DNA of 64,000 nucleotides from Oscillospiraceae bacterium (lineage in GTDB: Bacteria > Bacillota > Clostridia > Oscillospirales > Ruminococcaceae), in NCBI GenBank assembly GCA_025758045.1, contig CP107208.1, positions 558,001 to 622,000 of the forward strand. Reading direction: 5' to 3'. Positions within the stretch are counted from its first letter, which is position 1. Every line of letters begins with the position of its first letter. Shown piece by piece: positions 8,292 to 16,949 of the stretch. The translations under genes were made by a program, and so were the position numbers. The notes beneath the pieces were generated by a model. It had not been told where the DNA came from. It did not search any database and saw only the letters and a program-made list of their open reading frames with translations.

Positions 8292-9542
8292 TTAGTCGCG
8301 CTGGAAAATATCGCGTGAATAAACCTTATTCTTCACATCATCCAGACACTTGTCGTAGCGGTTTGCGATGATAGCCTGACTCTTTTTCTTGAAGTCATCC
8401 AAGTCATTAACAACCCGGCTACCAAAGAATGTATCCCCGTCTTTTAGGGTAGGCTCATAAATGATGACCGTAGCACCTTTTGCCTTAATACGCTTCATAA
8501 CTCCCTGAATAGAACTCTGGCGGAAGTTATCGCTGTTGCTCTTCATCGTCAGACGGTAAACGCCAACCACAACTTCCTTTTCCTTGCTCTCATCCCAGCT
8601 ATCATTTGCTTCATAAGCACCAGCAATTTCAAGCACCCGATCCGCAATAAAATCTTTACGAGTGCGGTTGCTCTCAACGATTGCTTCAATCAAGTTCTCC
8701 GGTACATCGGCATAATTTGCGAGCAGCTGTTTAGTGTCCTTGGGCAGGCAGTACCCGCCGTAACCGAAGCTGGGATTGTTGTAATGAGTACCGATACGCG
8801 GATCAAGGCAGACGCCGTTGATAATCTGCTGAGTATTCAGTCCCTTCATCTCTGCATAGGTATCCAGTTCATTGAAGTAGCTAACACGCAGAGCCAGATA
8901 AGTATTAGCAAACAACTTAACCGCTTCTGCTTCGGTAAAGCCCATGAACAGAGTGTCAATGTTTTCCTTGATTGCACCTTCCTGAAGCAATTCAGCAAAA
9001 GTATGTGCAGCTTTTACTAGCCGAGCGTTTTCTACATCCGTACCAACGATGATACGGGAAGGGTAAAGGTTATCATACAGAGCCTTGCTCTCACGCAGAA
9101 ATTCCGGGCTGAAGATAATATTGTCGCAGTGATATTTTTCGCGGACACTTGCTGTGAAGCCAACAGGAATCGTGGACTTTATCACCATAATTGCTTCCGG
9201 GTTATACTCAATTACCAGTTTGATAACCGCTTCAACTGCAGAGGTATCAAAGAAATTTTTCTTGCTGTCATAGTTGGTAGGAGCTGCAATGACAACAAAA
9301 TCAGCATCAGAATACGCTTCCTTGGCATCCAGAGTTGCAGTCAGATCCAGCTCCTTTTCTGCCAGATACTTCTCAATGTACTCGTCCCGAATCGGAGATT
9401 TCTTGTTATTGATCATCTCCACCTTCTCAGGGACGATATCCAAAGCCGTTACCTGATGGTGCTGTGCCAGCAACACTGCCAGCGAAAGTCCAACATATCC
9501 CGTACCGGCCACGGCAATTTTCAAATCTTTAAACTCCTTCAT
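8292..9542 (-). CDS. ugd: UDP-glucose 6-dehydrogenase
   Basis: A 416-aa enzyme that oxidises UDP-glucose to UDP-glucuronate with two NAD+. The N-terminal Rossmann domain starts KIAVAGTGYVGLSLAVLLAQ. The middle has YNPEAIMVIKSTIPVGF and FSPEFLRESKALYDNLYPSR, and the catalytic cysteine is in FGYGGYCLPKDT near residue 260. The C-terminal UDP-binding domain has VGVYRLTMKSNSDNFRQSS. I chose ATG 9542, with AAGGGAGAAAG upstream, over an in-frame start further up. It overlaps the end of the nucleotidyltransferase gene by 14 nt, indicating translational coupling. Together with the downstream-acting UDP-glucuronate 4-epimerase in the same operon it gives UDP-galacturonate. Confidence is high. Confidence 0.95.
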   Translation of the reverse strand: MKEFKDLKIAVAGTGYVGLSLAVLLAQHHQVTALDIVPEKVEMINNKKSPIRDEYIEKYLAEKELDLTATLDAKEAYSDADFVVIAAPTNYDSKKNFFDTSAVEAVIKLVIEYNPEAIMVIKSTIPVGFTASVREKYHCDNIIFSPEFLRESKALYDNLYPSRIIVGTDVENARLVKAAHTFAELLQEGAIKENIDTLFMGFTEAEAVKLFANTYLALRVSYFNELDTYAEMKGLNTQQIINGVCLDPRIGTHYNNPSFGYGGYCLPKDTKQLLANYADVPENLIEAIVESNRTRKDFIADRVLEIAGAYEANDSWDESKEKEVVVGVYRLTMKSNSDNFRQSSIQGVMKRIKAKGATVIIYEPTLKDGDTFFGSRVVNDLDDFKKKSQAIIANRYDKCLDDVKNKVYSRDIFQRD

Positions 9543-10305
9543 TATTACTTTCTCCCTTGTATACTTTTCTTGAGAACACACTCTTTACATACTCGTAGCT
9601 GTTAATATCGCCAATGTCATACCGTTTGCCCGGCATAACGTAAGCGTACATCGGGGTCTGCTTGCTCAGCCATGCGGCAAAGCTACCTGGTGCGTCATAA
9701 CCGCAACCATTGTCCAGTGCTTCCTGAATCCGCTTTACATCACAGGCACGATAGCAGTAGAACGGCGGCACAGCCAGATTTCCTTTCGGCTCTTTCGGCT
9801 TCTCCTCATAGCTGGTAATCAGGTCATTGCCATCCAACGTAATGATTGCCGTTTTCTGCTGCTTTTTCAGTTCATTTTCCTCATGGCACATCACACAGGA
9901 GGTATTTTTTTCCTTTGCGAACTCCACAAACTTGGAAAGACTGAAATTCAGCACATTGTCGCCAGCCATAACCAGCAAATCATCAGCTAAATTCAGTTTT
10001 TCTACTGCCATTTGAATATCTTTGACTGCTCCCAGACGAGTTTCATTGGTGCTTGTACCATCGTCGATCACAGTAATCTCATAAGGCCGCGTCTTTTGCT
10101 TATTACTTTTCCAATCCTCAAAATGCTGTGCGAACTTGTGGTTGGAAATCACCACAAATTCGTCAATGTCGGTGGTGTCCACCAGATCATCCACCAACCA
10201 ATCAAGGATGGACTTCTCGCCCACTTTCAGGAGCGGCTTCGGGAAATTCTCGGTCAGTGGATAGAGCCGTGTGGCGTAACCCGCCGCTAAAATCAAGCAT
10301 TTCAT
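9529..10305 (-). CDS. Sugar-phosphate nucleotidyltransferase
   Basis: A 258-aa RmlA/GalU-like protein. The N-terminus KCLILAAGYATRLYPLTENF carries the family G-x-G-T-R-type nucleotide loop in variant form (AAGYATRL), followed by PKPLLKVGEKSILDWL and the metal-binding DDLLVMAGDNV. The C-terminal part GKRYDIGDINSYEYV is the usual closing motif. It activates a sugar 1-phosphate with NTP. Because a GHMP sugar kinase lies directly upstream (17-nt gap), the likely substrate is that kinase's product, a salvage route to a nucleotide sugar; this is inference. ATG 10305 has GAGGAGAG 9 nt upstream. dTDP-glucose or CDP-type chemistry cannot be excluded. Confidence 0.87.
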   Translation of the reverse strand: MKCLILAAGYATRLYPLTENFPKPLLKVGEKSILDWLVDDLVDTTDIDEFVVISNHKFAQHFEDWKSNKQKTRPYEITVIDDGTSTNETRLGAVKDIQMAVEKLNLADDLLVMAGDNVLNFSLSKFVEFAKEKNTSCVMCHEENELKKQQKTAIITLDGNDLITSYEEKPKEPKGNLAVPPFYCYRACDVKRIQEALDNGCGYDAPGSFAAWLSKQTPMYAYVMPGKRYDIGDINSYEYVKSVFSRKVYKGESNNEGV

Positions 10306-10322
10306 CTATCTGTACTCTCCTC

Positions 10323-11495
10323 TTATAACTCAACACCATCTGCGCTCTCACACAAGTGGAAGCTATATTTTCCTTCCAATGCCGGGAACGCTTTCAGATA
10401 CTCTGCTGTGACCTTTGCTTCAATATCTTCGGCCTTGTCTGGGTCAATCAGCGCCATGCAGCAGCCTTTGAATCCCGCACCGGAGAAGCGGCCACCGTAG
10501 ATACCATCAGTGTCAGCCATAATTTCATACAGTTTTTTCAATTCATCGCAGCCACACTCGTAATTATAAATAGAAGATTTGCCACTCTCGAAAACCAGCT
10601 GACCGTAGCCTTCCAAATCACCTTTACGCCACAGTTCTGCACCCTTTTCGGCACGAGCAAACTCGCTGTAATAGTGTTCTGCGCGTCTACGCCACAATTC
10701 TGGCAGACGGTCTTTATAGGCTTCAAACACCTCATACGGCACATCGCGCAGCCGGGTATTTGCAAAGGTGTCATAGTCCATCCCTGCATAGCCCATTAGT
10801 GCATAGGCCGCTGCCTTGCACTCATCCTGCCGCAGATTGTACTTAGAGTTTTTCAAAGAGCGCTCCAAACCGGAGAAGAAAATCGCCACCTTATAAGGTT
10901 TCATTTTCCCACTGGTTGGAATTAACTCATAGCTATCATCTTTCGTGTCAAGGTACAACAAGTGATTTCTCTTGGAATACACCTCACAACTCTGATCGAG
11001 TTTGCCGCAAGCAACACCAACATACTGGTTTTCTGCGGCCTTCGCCGTGAGAATCATCTCCATCGGCTCTAGATGGATACCATTCACTTTGCACAGTGCA
11101 GACAAAAAGCAAATAATGACCGAAGCCGACGAGGACAAACCGCCAATCGGCAGGCTACCCTCGATAATGCCAGACAGACCAACTTTCAGGCGGTACTTTT
11201 CTCCCAGCATCTTTGCCGCACCACGCAGATGATCAGCCCAGTCTCCCTGCTTTTCTTCCGGCACTGCATTTACAAAGAACTGGGCACGCTTCGGGAAGTT
11301 CAGCGACTGCAGCTCCACCACACCATTCTGTTTCGGGTGGTAGGCCATGTGGATTCCCTTGTCGATTGCCAGACCGTTGATTTTTCCGTACTGATGGTCG
11401 ATATGCGCTCCAAGCGGACTGATACGGTACGGGCAGAACGCCACATCAAACGGCTCCTGATGATATAATTCCTTGTAAACCTCAACACACTTCAT
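10323..11495 (-). CDS. Galactokinase-family GHMP sugar kinase
   Basis: A 390-aa GHMP kinase. Motif 1 is PYRISPLGAHIDHQYG, corresponding to the galactokinase signature but with changes (galactokinase usually has GRVNLIGEHTDY). Motif 2 is GSLPIGGLSSSASV (ATP loop), with a following KLDQSCEVYSK block (catalytic Asp). Motif 3 is GGRFSGAGFKGCCMAL. It phosphorylates the anomeric carbon of a galactose-like sugar. Given its place between UDP-glucuronate 4-epimerase and a nucleotidyltransferase, a galacturonate, arabinose or other galacto-configured substrate is plausible. That would make it a salvage arm parallel to the de novo Ugd/epimerase route. AGGAAA precedes the start by 8 nt. Confidence 0.85.
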   Translation of the reverse strand: MKCVEVYKELYHQEPFDVAFCPYRISPLGAHIDHQYGKINGLAIDKGIHMAYHPKQNGVVELQSLNFPKRAQFFVNAVPEEKQGDWADHLRGAAKMLGEKYRLKVGLSGIIEGSLPIGGLSSSASVIICFLSALCKVNGIHLEPMEMILTAKAAENQYVGVACGKLDQSCEVYSKRNHLLYLDTKDDSYELIPTSGKMKPYKVAIFFSGLERSLKNSKYNLRQDECKAAAYALMGYAGMDYDTFANTRLRDVPYEVFEAYKDRLPELWRRRAEHYYSEFARAEKGAELWRKGDLEGYGQLVFESGKSSIYNYECGCDELKKLYEIMADTDGIYGGRFSGAGFKGCCMALIDPDKAEDIEAKVTAEYLKAFPALEGKYSFHLCESADGVEL

Positions 11496-11517
11496 CGGTT
11501 TATTTTCCTATTCTTCA

Positions 11518-12603
11518 TTATTTGTAGAACTTTGCGTACCACTCAGCGAACTTCCGCAAACCCTCGCGCAAACTGGTAGAGGGCTTATATCCGAAGTCAC
11601 GCTCCAACGCACTGGTATCTGCATAGGTCACAGGTACATCACCCGGCTGCATCGGAACCAGCTCTTTGTGTGCCTCGAAGTCATAATCTTCCGGCAGAAC
11701 CTTTGCACGAACCAGCTCCTCGCTCAGAATCTGCACGAAGTCCAGTAGGTTCTCAGGGTTCTGATTACCGATGTTGTAAACTGCATACGGCGGAATCGGC
11801 AGACCATCTTCACCGTTCTTCTTGTCCGGTGCCTTCTTCATCACACGGACAACTCCCTCGACAATATCATCCACATAAGTAAAGTCACGCTTGCAGTTAC
11901 CGTAGTTGAAAATCTGAATCGTTTCGCCTTTCAGCAGCTTGTTAGTAAAGCCGAAGTACGCCATATCCGGGCGACCAGCAGGGCCGTATACTGTGAAGAA
12001 GCGCAGACCCGTGGAAGGAATGTTGTACAGTTTAGAATAGGCATGTGCCATCAGTTCATTGGACTTCTTGGTCGCTGCATACAGCGATACCGGGTTATCC
12101 ACCTTGTCATCCGTACTGTAAGGCACTTTTTTATTGCTACCATATACGGAAGAACTAGACGCATAAACCAAATGTTCCACCGGGGTATGTCCTTCATCGT
12201 AAGAATGGCGGCAGGCTTCCAGAATGTTATAAAAGCCAATCAAGTTTGCTTCCACATAAGCATCAGGGTTCGTAATGGAATACCGAACCCCTGCCTGCGC
12301 ACCGAGGTTCACCACAATTTCCGGTTTATACTGCTCAAAGATAGCTTCAATCACAGACTTGTCTGCCAAATTACCTTTTACAAAACTGAAATTTTCAAAC
12401 TGTTCCAGTTCGTTCAAACGAGCTTCTTTCAGACGTACATCATAGTAGTGGTTCATGTTGTCCAAACCCACGACCTTGACACCCTCTACGGTGGAGAGCA
12501 GTCTCTTTGCAAGGTTAGAGCCGATAAAACCAGCTACACCCGTGATAAAAACGCTCTTGTTTCTCAGATTGATTTTCGTTTTATTTCCGTCATTCATGTA
12601 CAT
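11518..12603 (-). CDS. UDP-glucuronate 4-epimerase
   Basis: A 361-aa extended SDR. The N-terminus has SVFITGVAGFIGSNLAKRL (NAD loop), then DNMNHYYDVRLKEARL, typical of CapI/UDP-glucuronate 4-epimerases, YASSSSVYGSNKKVP and the catalytic YAATKKSNE (YxxxK) near residue 165, and TGLRFFTVYGPAGRPDMAYF. It interconverts UDP-glucuronate and UDP-galacturonate. I chose ATG 12603 because GAGGAG lies 6 nt upstream; the frame is open further but without a start signal. It is the first intact gene of the leftward locus, preceded by glycosyltransferase fragments. Its substrate is supplied by the Ugd enzyme encoded two genes downstream. Confidence 0.92.
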   Translation of the reverse strand: MYMNDGNKTKINLRNKSVFITGVAGFIGSNLAKRLLSTVEGVKVVGLDNMNHYYDVRLKEARLNELEQFENFSFVKGNLADKSVIEAIFEQYKPEIVVNLGAQAGVRYSITNPDAYVEANLIGFYNILEACRHSYDEGHTPVEHLVYASSSSVYGSNKKVPYSTDDKVDNPVSLYAATKKSNELMAHAYSKLYNIPSTGLRFFTVYGPAGRPDMAYFGFTNKLLKGETIQIFNYGNCKRDFTYVDDIVEGVVRVMKKAPDKKNGEDGLPIPPYAVYNIGNQNPENLLDFVQILSEELVRAKVLPEDYDFEAHKELVPMQPGDVPVTYADTSALERDFGYKPSTSLREGLRKFAEWYAKFYK

Positions 12604-12832
12604 TCTGCACTCCTCACTTTTTCTATATAAACAGCAACAAACCCACGGCGGGTCGCACAAAGGCAATCCACCGTAGGCTTGAACTCTCCTGCAATCTTTA
12701 TTTGCTGCTCCTTTTTGTGGGTCAAAACAGAGCTTCCAAAAGCCACCTACATATAACCCTCAGGATTTCCCGCTTCTTGCAGTTTTTCAACAAATAAAAC
12801 ATTTGAAGGACAACTCAAGCCGTCAAAACCAT

Positions 12833-13108
12833 TTAGTTATCGTAGGTTTTCTTGGTTGACCCTATTATATCTCTAGCCCCGCGCCGCTCAATGGTCGGAA
12901 CAGCCTTCTGACGGATTCCCTCGTACTCCGTTTTACCAGCATCGTCATATTCTGCACCACTCACATGATGGCCTGCTCTGTTGTAGCAAGTCACGTCACA
13001 GCCATTCTGCGCCATTCGGGTGCAGAGCTCTTTGACAACGATCTCTACTCCGCCTTCTCTCGATAATCGCTTCTGTCCGAACATCGCAATCGCAAGTTTC
13101 TTGCTCAT
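12833..13108 (-). pseudogene. Truncated glycosyltransferase 5' end, copy A
   Basis: ATG 13108 starts KKLAIAMFGQKRLSREGGVE, the N-terminus of a DUF1972/GT4-type glycosyltransferase of polysaccharide loci. After VPTIERRG the similarity stops and the frame runs out in unrelated sequence (IGSTKKTYDN). Only about 80 of the usual 370-400 residues remain, so no enzyme is made. It lies inside a 307-bp duplication whose second copy is 488 bp upstream. No donor-binding domain is present in the following 230 bp. Confidence 0.75.
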
Positions 13109-13169
13109 AAATCTTTCCCACAATCCCACTCAATTTCTTCATTAACATCTCAGCCAACACAAAGAGCGG
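12863..13169. repeat. 307-bp direct repeat, copy A
   Basis: This stretch and 13351-13657 are the same length and differ, by my count, at about 16 positions, nearly all transitions and mostly third-codon changes. Each copy carries the 5' untranslated region plus the first 80 codons of the same glycosyltransferase. The junction on the gene-interior side is at CCCTATTAT in both contexts. Confidence 0.9.
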
Positions 13170-13197
13170 ATAGGCTCGTGCACCTGTCCGCTGGCTG

Positions 13198-13596
13198 TCA
13201 CCCCACCCTCATGGTCGAGATTTCTTCCTGCGTGGCATTTCTGCCACCCAAAAAGATCAGTCGTTCATTCTTCGGGTAAGAAAATATGAACTTCAGGTTG
13301 CGGAGCCTTTCATTCTCTGCCGTACCCTTGTCCCTATTATGACAGCCGCGTATTATATCTCTAGCCCCACGCCGTTCAATGGTCGGAACAGACTTCTGAC
13401 GGATTCCCTCGTACTCCGTTTTACCAGCATCGTCATATTCTGCACCACTCACATGATGGCCTGCCCTGTTGTAACAGGTCACGTCACAGCCACTCTGTGC
13501 CATTCGGGTGCAGAGCTCTTTGACAACGATTTCTACTCCGCCTTCTCTCGATAATCGCTTCTGTCCGAACATCGCAATCGCAAGTTTCTTACTCAT
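13198..13596 (-). pseudogene. Truncated glycosyltransferase 5' end, copy B
   Basis: ATG 13596 gives the same start as copy A, through GGVEIVVKELCTRMAQ and the ERRGARDI end point, then switches to an unrelated tail (NERLRNLKFIFSYPKNERLI, stop at 13198). The tail is not recognisable as glycosyltransferase. This copy lies directly behind the promoter at 13823-13851, so it is the first reading frame of the leftward transcript. A short fusion peptide could be made but is unlikely to be catalytic. Confidence 0.72.
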
Positions 13597-13657
13597 AAAT
13601 TTTTTCCACAATCCCACTCAATTTTTTCATCAATATCTCGGCCAACACAAAGAGCGG
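13351..13657. repeat. 307-bp direct repeat, copy B
   Basis: Partner of 12863-13169, in the same orientation, 488 bp away. About 95 percent identity by eye without gaps. Confidence 0.9.
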
Positions 13658-13822
13658 GTATCCTCCTGAAGACTCCAATCGTCTTCTCCCCCTCGCCTTG
13701 TCATTTCCGTATTCATTTTAGAATCATTGTATATATACGTTTTCTATATGTAGTACTATGCCTGGTCCGCTCTATCGACAGCTCTCTAATTATTTCTACA
13801 CTTTTCGATTCTATATGCAGCA

Positions 13823-13851
13823 ATTCTACCATATTCGACAAATTATTTCAA
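13823..13851 (-). promoter_or_regulatory. Predicted promoter of the polysaccharide operon
   Basis: On the minus strand TTGAAA (13846-13851) and TAGAAT (13823-13828) are separated by 17 nt in AT-rich sequence. The 329-nt gap 13658-13986 otherwise holds only AT-rich leader and the terminator of the neighbouring gene. The leader to the first start codon is about 220 nt. Confidence 0.6.
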
Positions 13852-13946
13852 TTGTAAACAGGGTCTCGGGGACATTGCAAATAATATTTCGCCATACTGA
13901 CAAGTAATGGCTAATGTTGTGGTGCAAAAACGCACAATTTTATAGC

Positions 13947-13983
13947 AAAAAAGAGGGGTGCAGCTTAATGCTGTCCCCTCTTT
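13947..13983 (-). terminator. Rho-independent terminator of the DUF3846 gene
   Basis: AAAGAGGGG pairs with CCCCTCTTT across an 18-nt loop. Reading leftward the stem is followed by a run of T. It starts a few bases after the DUF3846 stop codon and insulates the polysaccharide promoter from it. Confidence 0.8.
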
Positions 13984-13986
13984 GGG

Positions 13987-14328
13987 TTACCAGGCCAGGA
14001 ACATGGGTTCCTTAAACAGGTTTGTGTACTTTTCTAACATGGCATCGGACAAAGAACACAGGTTGCCCTCCTCGTCCCCTGCGGCGATAAAAGCCGGGCC
14101 GACCAGCAGGTCTTGGCCGCCCCAAAGCCAACGGTTGGGCGGCAGCTGTAGCAATTTTCCCTCATCGTTGCATACCAGAACAATATCTGCCTCCGGGTCA
14201 TCCATGGGCAGGCACTCAATCAGGCCACCGACAAATTGCTGCATGGCTTCCAGTGTGTTATCGATTGTAACCATCTTGGCGTACTCAGTCGGCAGTAACG
14301 CCAGAACACGGATTTTTTCTTCTTTCAT
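13987..14328 (-). CDS. DUF3846-type small protein
   Basis: A 113-aa acidic protein with IRVLALLPTEYAKMVTIDN at the start, then VGGLIECLPMDDPEADIVLV, a NDEGKLLQLPPNRWL block and CSLSDAMLEKYTNLFKEP at the end. This is the arrangement of DUF3846 proteins, whose function is unknown and which are common on conjugative and integrative elements of Firmicutes. ATG 14328 has AGGTG 5 nt upstream; a GTG two codons earlier is possible. It starts 9 nt after the glutamine amidotransferase stop and is the last gene of that transcript, followed by a strong terminator. Confidence 0.8.
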   Translation of the reverse strand: MKEEKIRVLALLPTEYAKMVTIDNTLEAMQQFVGGLIECLPMDDPEADIVLVCNDEGKLLQLPPNRWLWGGQDLLVGPAFIAAGDEEGNLCSLSDAMLEKYTNLFKEPMFLAW

Positions 14329-14337
14329 AAGCACACC

Positions 14338-15295
14338 TCAGTAATATAACATCTCGTAACAGGCATCGGACAGCAATGCGCGGAACGCATCACTGTCGTT
14401 CAGAGCTGCCTCGATTTCTTCCTCGCCGTAACCACAATCCGACAGCCAATCCACATCCGCCGGGTCGAAGCCCATGTTATGGGCCGTCACGGTCAAATCT
14501 CTCCGTTGCTTCTGGGTGTCCTTCTTATACGGCCAGCAAAGCGACTGCCAGAAACGCCTATAATCGATTCGTTCCGTTGAAAAATGGTTGCGATGCATTT
14601 TCCCTTCCGCCGTTATGCAAAGTATCTCACCCTCAGCCACCTTAACGGTCTGATGTACTTTTCCCCGCAAATATGGCAGCGGAATCACTGCCGCCGCCAA
14701 AATTTCCGGCGTACTTGCGTAGAGATGCACCCCCGTGGCCGGGTAATACCACACTGACAGCGGGTTATTGCCCCGCACAAGGTACAGATCATTTCCGGAA
14801 GTCAGAATCGAAAACGTGAACGTCCCCTCCAACTGTTCTGCCATAGCAGCAATGGTCTGCGGTGTCACCGCGCCATAACTTTGCAGCAATTGGACGGCAA
14901 CAAAACTGTCTGTTTCCACCGCCGTCTGTGGCAGGTTAAATCGCAGGCGAATGCTCGTTTCGTTATGCAGTACACCGTTGTGGGCCAATGCAAAGTCTCC
15001 GCCGGGCAATGCACCGCGGAACGGATGATTGTTATAGTTTTTCTTCTCGCTCCCCTGGGTCGTCATCCGCACATGGCCCAGCAGTTGGGTCGTGCCTTTG
15101 GGGAGCCGCAGTTGCATCCGCGCGGCAGGTTTCGGGCGCTTGTATATACGCAGTTTTCCACTCTGTACGTAGGCAATTCCTGTTGCATCCTGCCCACGAA
15201 CTGCCACTGGCGCGGGCCAGCGAATTGGCAAGGGCGCTAGCCTGTTTTTCCGTCAGACTGTGCTGCAGGTCACTAAATCCAAACAATCCACACAT
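14338..15295 (-). pseudogene. Class II glutamine amidotransferase, frameshifted by one base
   Basis: ATG 15295 (GAGAGG 8 nt upstream) gives MCGLFGFSDLQHSLTEKQAS with the catalytic Cys2 exposed by Met removal, up to NSLARAS. The frame then leaves the family, but removing one G of the GG at about 15204-15205 continues AVRGQDATGIAYV, then VRMTTQGS, FALAHNGVLHN and VETDSF, all class II GATase motifs. The corrected length is exactly 319 codons. The downstream piece has only a TTG at 15231 as potential start and lacks the nucleophile. Ntn-type GATases release ammonia from glutamine; next to an amidoligase it may feed amide-bond chemistry. Recent mutation or sequencing error are both possible. Confidence 0.85.
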
Positions 15296-15298
15296 AGG

Positions 15299-16405
15299 TT
15301 AAACCTCTCTTTCTGCCGTGACCGGCTCATTGACATACAGGTTCCGTTCTTTTAGGTACTGCACCAGTTCCGGGCAATTATCCTGCGTCAGGGCTTCAAT
15401 CAGCGCCGGCCAGCTGAACTCTTGGATGCGATATTCCGGCAAAGAAATTGCCACCCGACACAGGTTCGCAACGAACTGCAGGGTGGCAATTACTGTATTG
15501 TATTTCAGAGTTCCGCGGAACACACGAAATTCGATCGTGTCCGTGTTAGTCAGGTTGATGCAGGCGTATCTACCATTAGCTCCGTGCTTTGCCTCCTTTA
15601 AAATCTCTTCGCCGCGATCTTTGTAGCCGTACCGCGCAGCCCAGTGGTTGATCTGGCTTTCTGTTCGCCGGGAGAAGCGCAAAATCTCCTGCCAGAAGCG
15701 CTCGAAAATGTACAGCAGTTTGGCAATTGTCTCTTCCTGCTCGTACACATCTTTACCCAATGCCTTACGGCTGACATGGACATGCAGCCCGCAGGTTCCC
15801 GGTGCGTGGCTGCGGTAGCCCATGCCGCGCAAGGCTTCCAGCGTTTCCCGCCAAGGCACCTGCTGTAAGTGTGTTTCCAGCGTACAGGGATGTGTCACCA
15901 GTTCAAATCCATCGTTTAGGCTGCCATCCGATTTGACATAGCCATATACATTTTCTTGGTTAAACGCCCGCAGCGCTTGGACCGCATTAATGTTGTCCTT
16001 GCCTGCTTCATCCACCTCCAGCTCAACACCCAGGTAGAGTGGTCCATCCCCGTAAAAGATTGGTTCCGGCTTGTAAGAATAATTGTGAATCGTTCCGCCG
16101 TAACCGCGCTCATAGCAGCTGTCGCAATAAGCTTCGTCCTCGTCATTGTAGTGGGCATCTTCCTGCGGAATCAGTGCGCCGCAGTTTTCGCAGGTAACAT
16201 AATTGTCTGCACGGCAGGACGCGCAAAGATGCAGATAATGAGTTCCGTAGTCGTTTGCCATCCAGATGCGTTCGCCGCAGCAATCGCAGCATACCGTATA
16301 TCGTTGCAGGCATTCCGGGCAGAGTTCGGCACTGCCCATCCCGGTCAGGTTTACGCGGGGGTGCACGGCACCACAGTGGGTACAGGGTTGGGTCTTTTCG
16401 TTCAT
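15299..16405 (-). CDS. Zinc-ribbon amidoligase (amidoligase_2 family)
   Basis: A 368-aa protein. The first 110 residues hold many Cys pairs (CTHCG, CPEC, CCDCC, CASC, CENCG, CDSC), suggesting stacked zinc ribbons. The C-terminal part is a glutamine-synthetase-fold amidoligase: YLGVELEVDE near residue 125 (metal-binding Glu pair), SDGSLNDGFELVTHP, CGLHVHVSR (HxHxS) and TIEFRVFRGTL. Members are predicted to form amide or peptide bonds between a carboxylate and an amine, possibly modifying proteins or peptides; the substrate is unknown. It sits 3 nt before a class II glutamine amidotransferase gene, a pairing noted before for this family on mobile elements. AGGAA precedes the start. Confidence 0.82.
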   Translation of the reverse strand: MNEKTQPCTHCGAVHPRVNLTGMGSAELCPECLQRYTVCCDCCGERIWMANDYGTHYLHLCASCRADNYVTCENCGALIPQEDAHYNDEDEAYCDSCYERGYGGTIHNYSYKPEPIFYGDGPLYLGVELEVDEAGKDNINAVQALRAFNQENVYGYVKSDGSLNDGFELVTHPCTLETHLQQVPWRETLEALRGMGYRSHAPGTCGLHVHVSRKALGKDVYEQEETIAKLLYIFERFWQEILRFSRRTESQINHWAARYGYKDRGEEILKEAKHGANGRYACINLTNTDTIEFRVFRGTLKYNTVIATLQFVANLCRVAISLPEYRIQEFSWPALIEALTQDNCPELVQYLKERNLYVNEPVTAEREV

Positions 16406-16426
16406 GATCGCATTTCCTTTCTGATT

Positions 16427-16538
16427 TCATTCGCTCATGTTTTTGATTACTTCTGTCACGACAGCCACTGCCAAAGTCAGTAAGGCTTCCGCAATGGCTG
16501 CCGGCAGCTTGCAATCCGTCTCAGCACAGGTCGTTCAT
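16427..16538 (-). pseudogene. Possible small gene with frameshift
   Basis: ATG 16538 has an excellent AAGGAGGAAG at 4 nt but stops after five codons (MNDLC). A second frame immediately following reads ETDCKLPAAIAEALLTLAVA and on to an NMSE stop at 16427, a plausible 35-residue helical protein with no start of its own. One base change would join them into about 37 residues. I do not recognise it. It precedes the amidoligase start by about 20 nt, so the ribosome-binding site may alternatively be a relic. Confidence 0.35.
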
Positions 16539-16555
16539 GGGACTTCCTCCTTGTA

Positions 16556-16595
16556 TAAAAAGTAACAGAAGGCACCGTTTCCAGTGCCTTCTGTT
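16556..16595 (-). terminator. Terminator/attenuator within the mobile-element operon
   Basis: A 12-bp perfect stem (AACAGAAGGCAC / GTGCCTTCTGTT, 8-nt loop) is followed on the minus strand by ACTTTTTATA. It lies between the IS-split hypothetical gene and the small gene before the amidoligase. Confidence 0.75.
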
Positions 16596-16949
16596 CTACT
16601 AAAATAATATACAATTATTTTTTATAGAAATACGGTCATGGCAGTTTTAACTGTTGCAAAGTTCCTCGTATTCCTCTTCGGCTTTCTTCTGGCACTGTTC
16701 GCATTCCCCATCGCAGGGGCCGTTGCGCAGGCGTTCCATCAACGTCGACTCATAGCTTTCCTGTAATTTTCTCTTGAATTCTTCATAGCTCGCTCTTTTT
16801 TCACCCTCCAGCAGCGTCCAGACCGATGGCATCTGCGCCACAGGTACATCATCCGGCAGGTAGACCATAGATACCCCGGCACGGGCAATGAACTGCACCC
16901 CATTTGTTAGACAGTATGGTATACTGTTTAGGAAATGGGGTGTTTTTGT

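Noticed and set aside
12604..12832. A glycosyltransferase C-terminal fragment downstream of copy A
   Set aside because: A short leftward frame ending VEKLQEAGNPEGYM looks protein-like but is too short to support.
14338..15231. A separate amidotransferase-like gene starting at TTG 15231
   Set aside because: It lacks the catalytic Cys and the first coil; the same sequence joins the upstream MCGLFGF frame after removal of one base.
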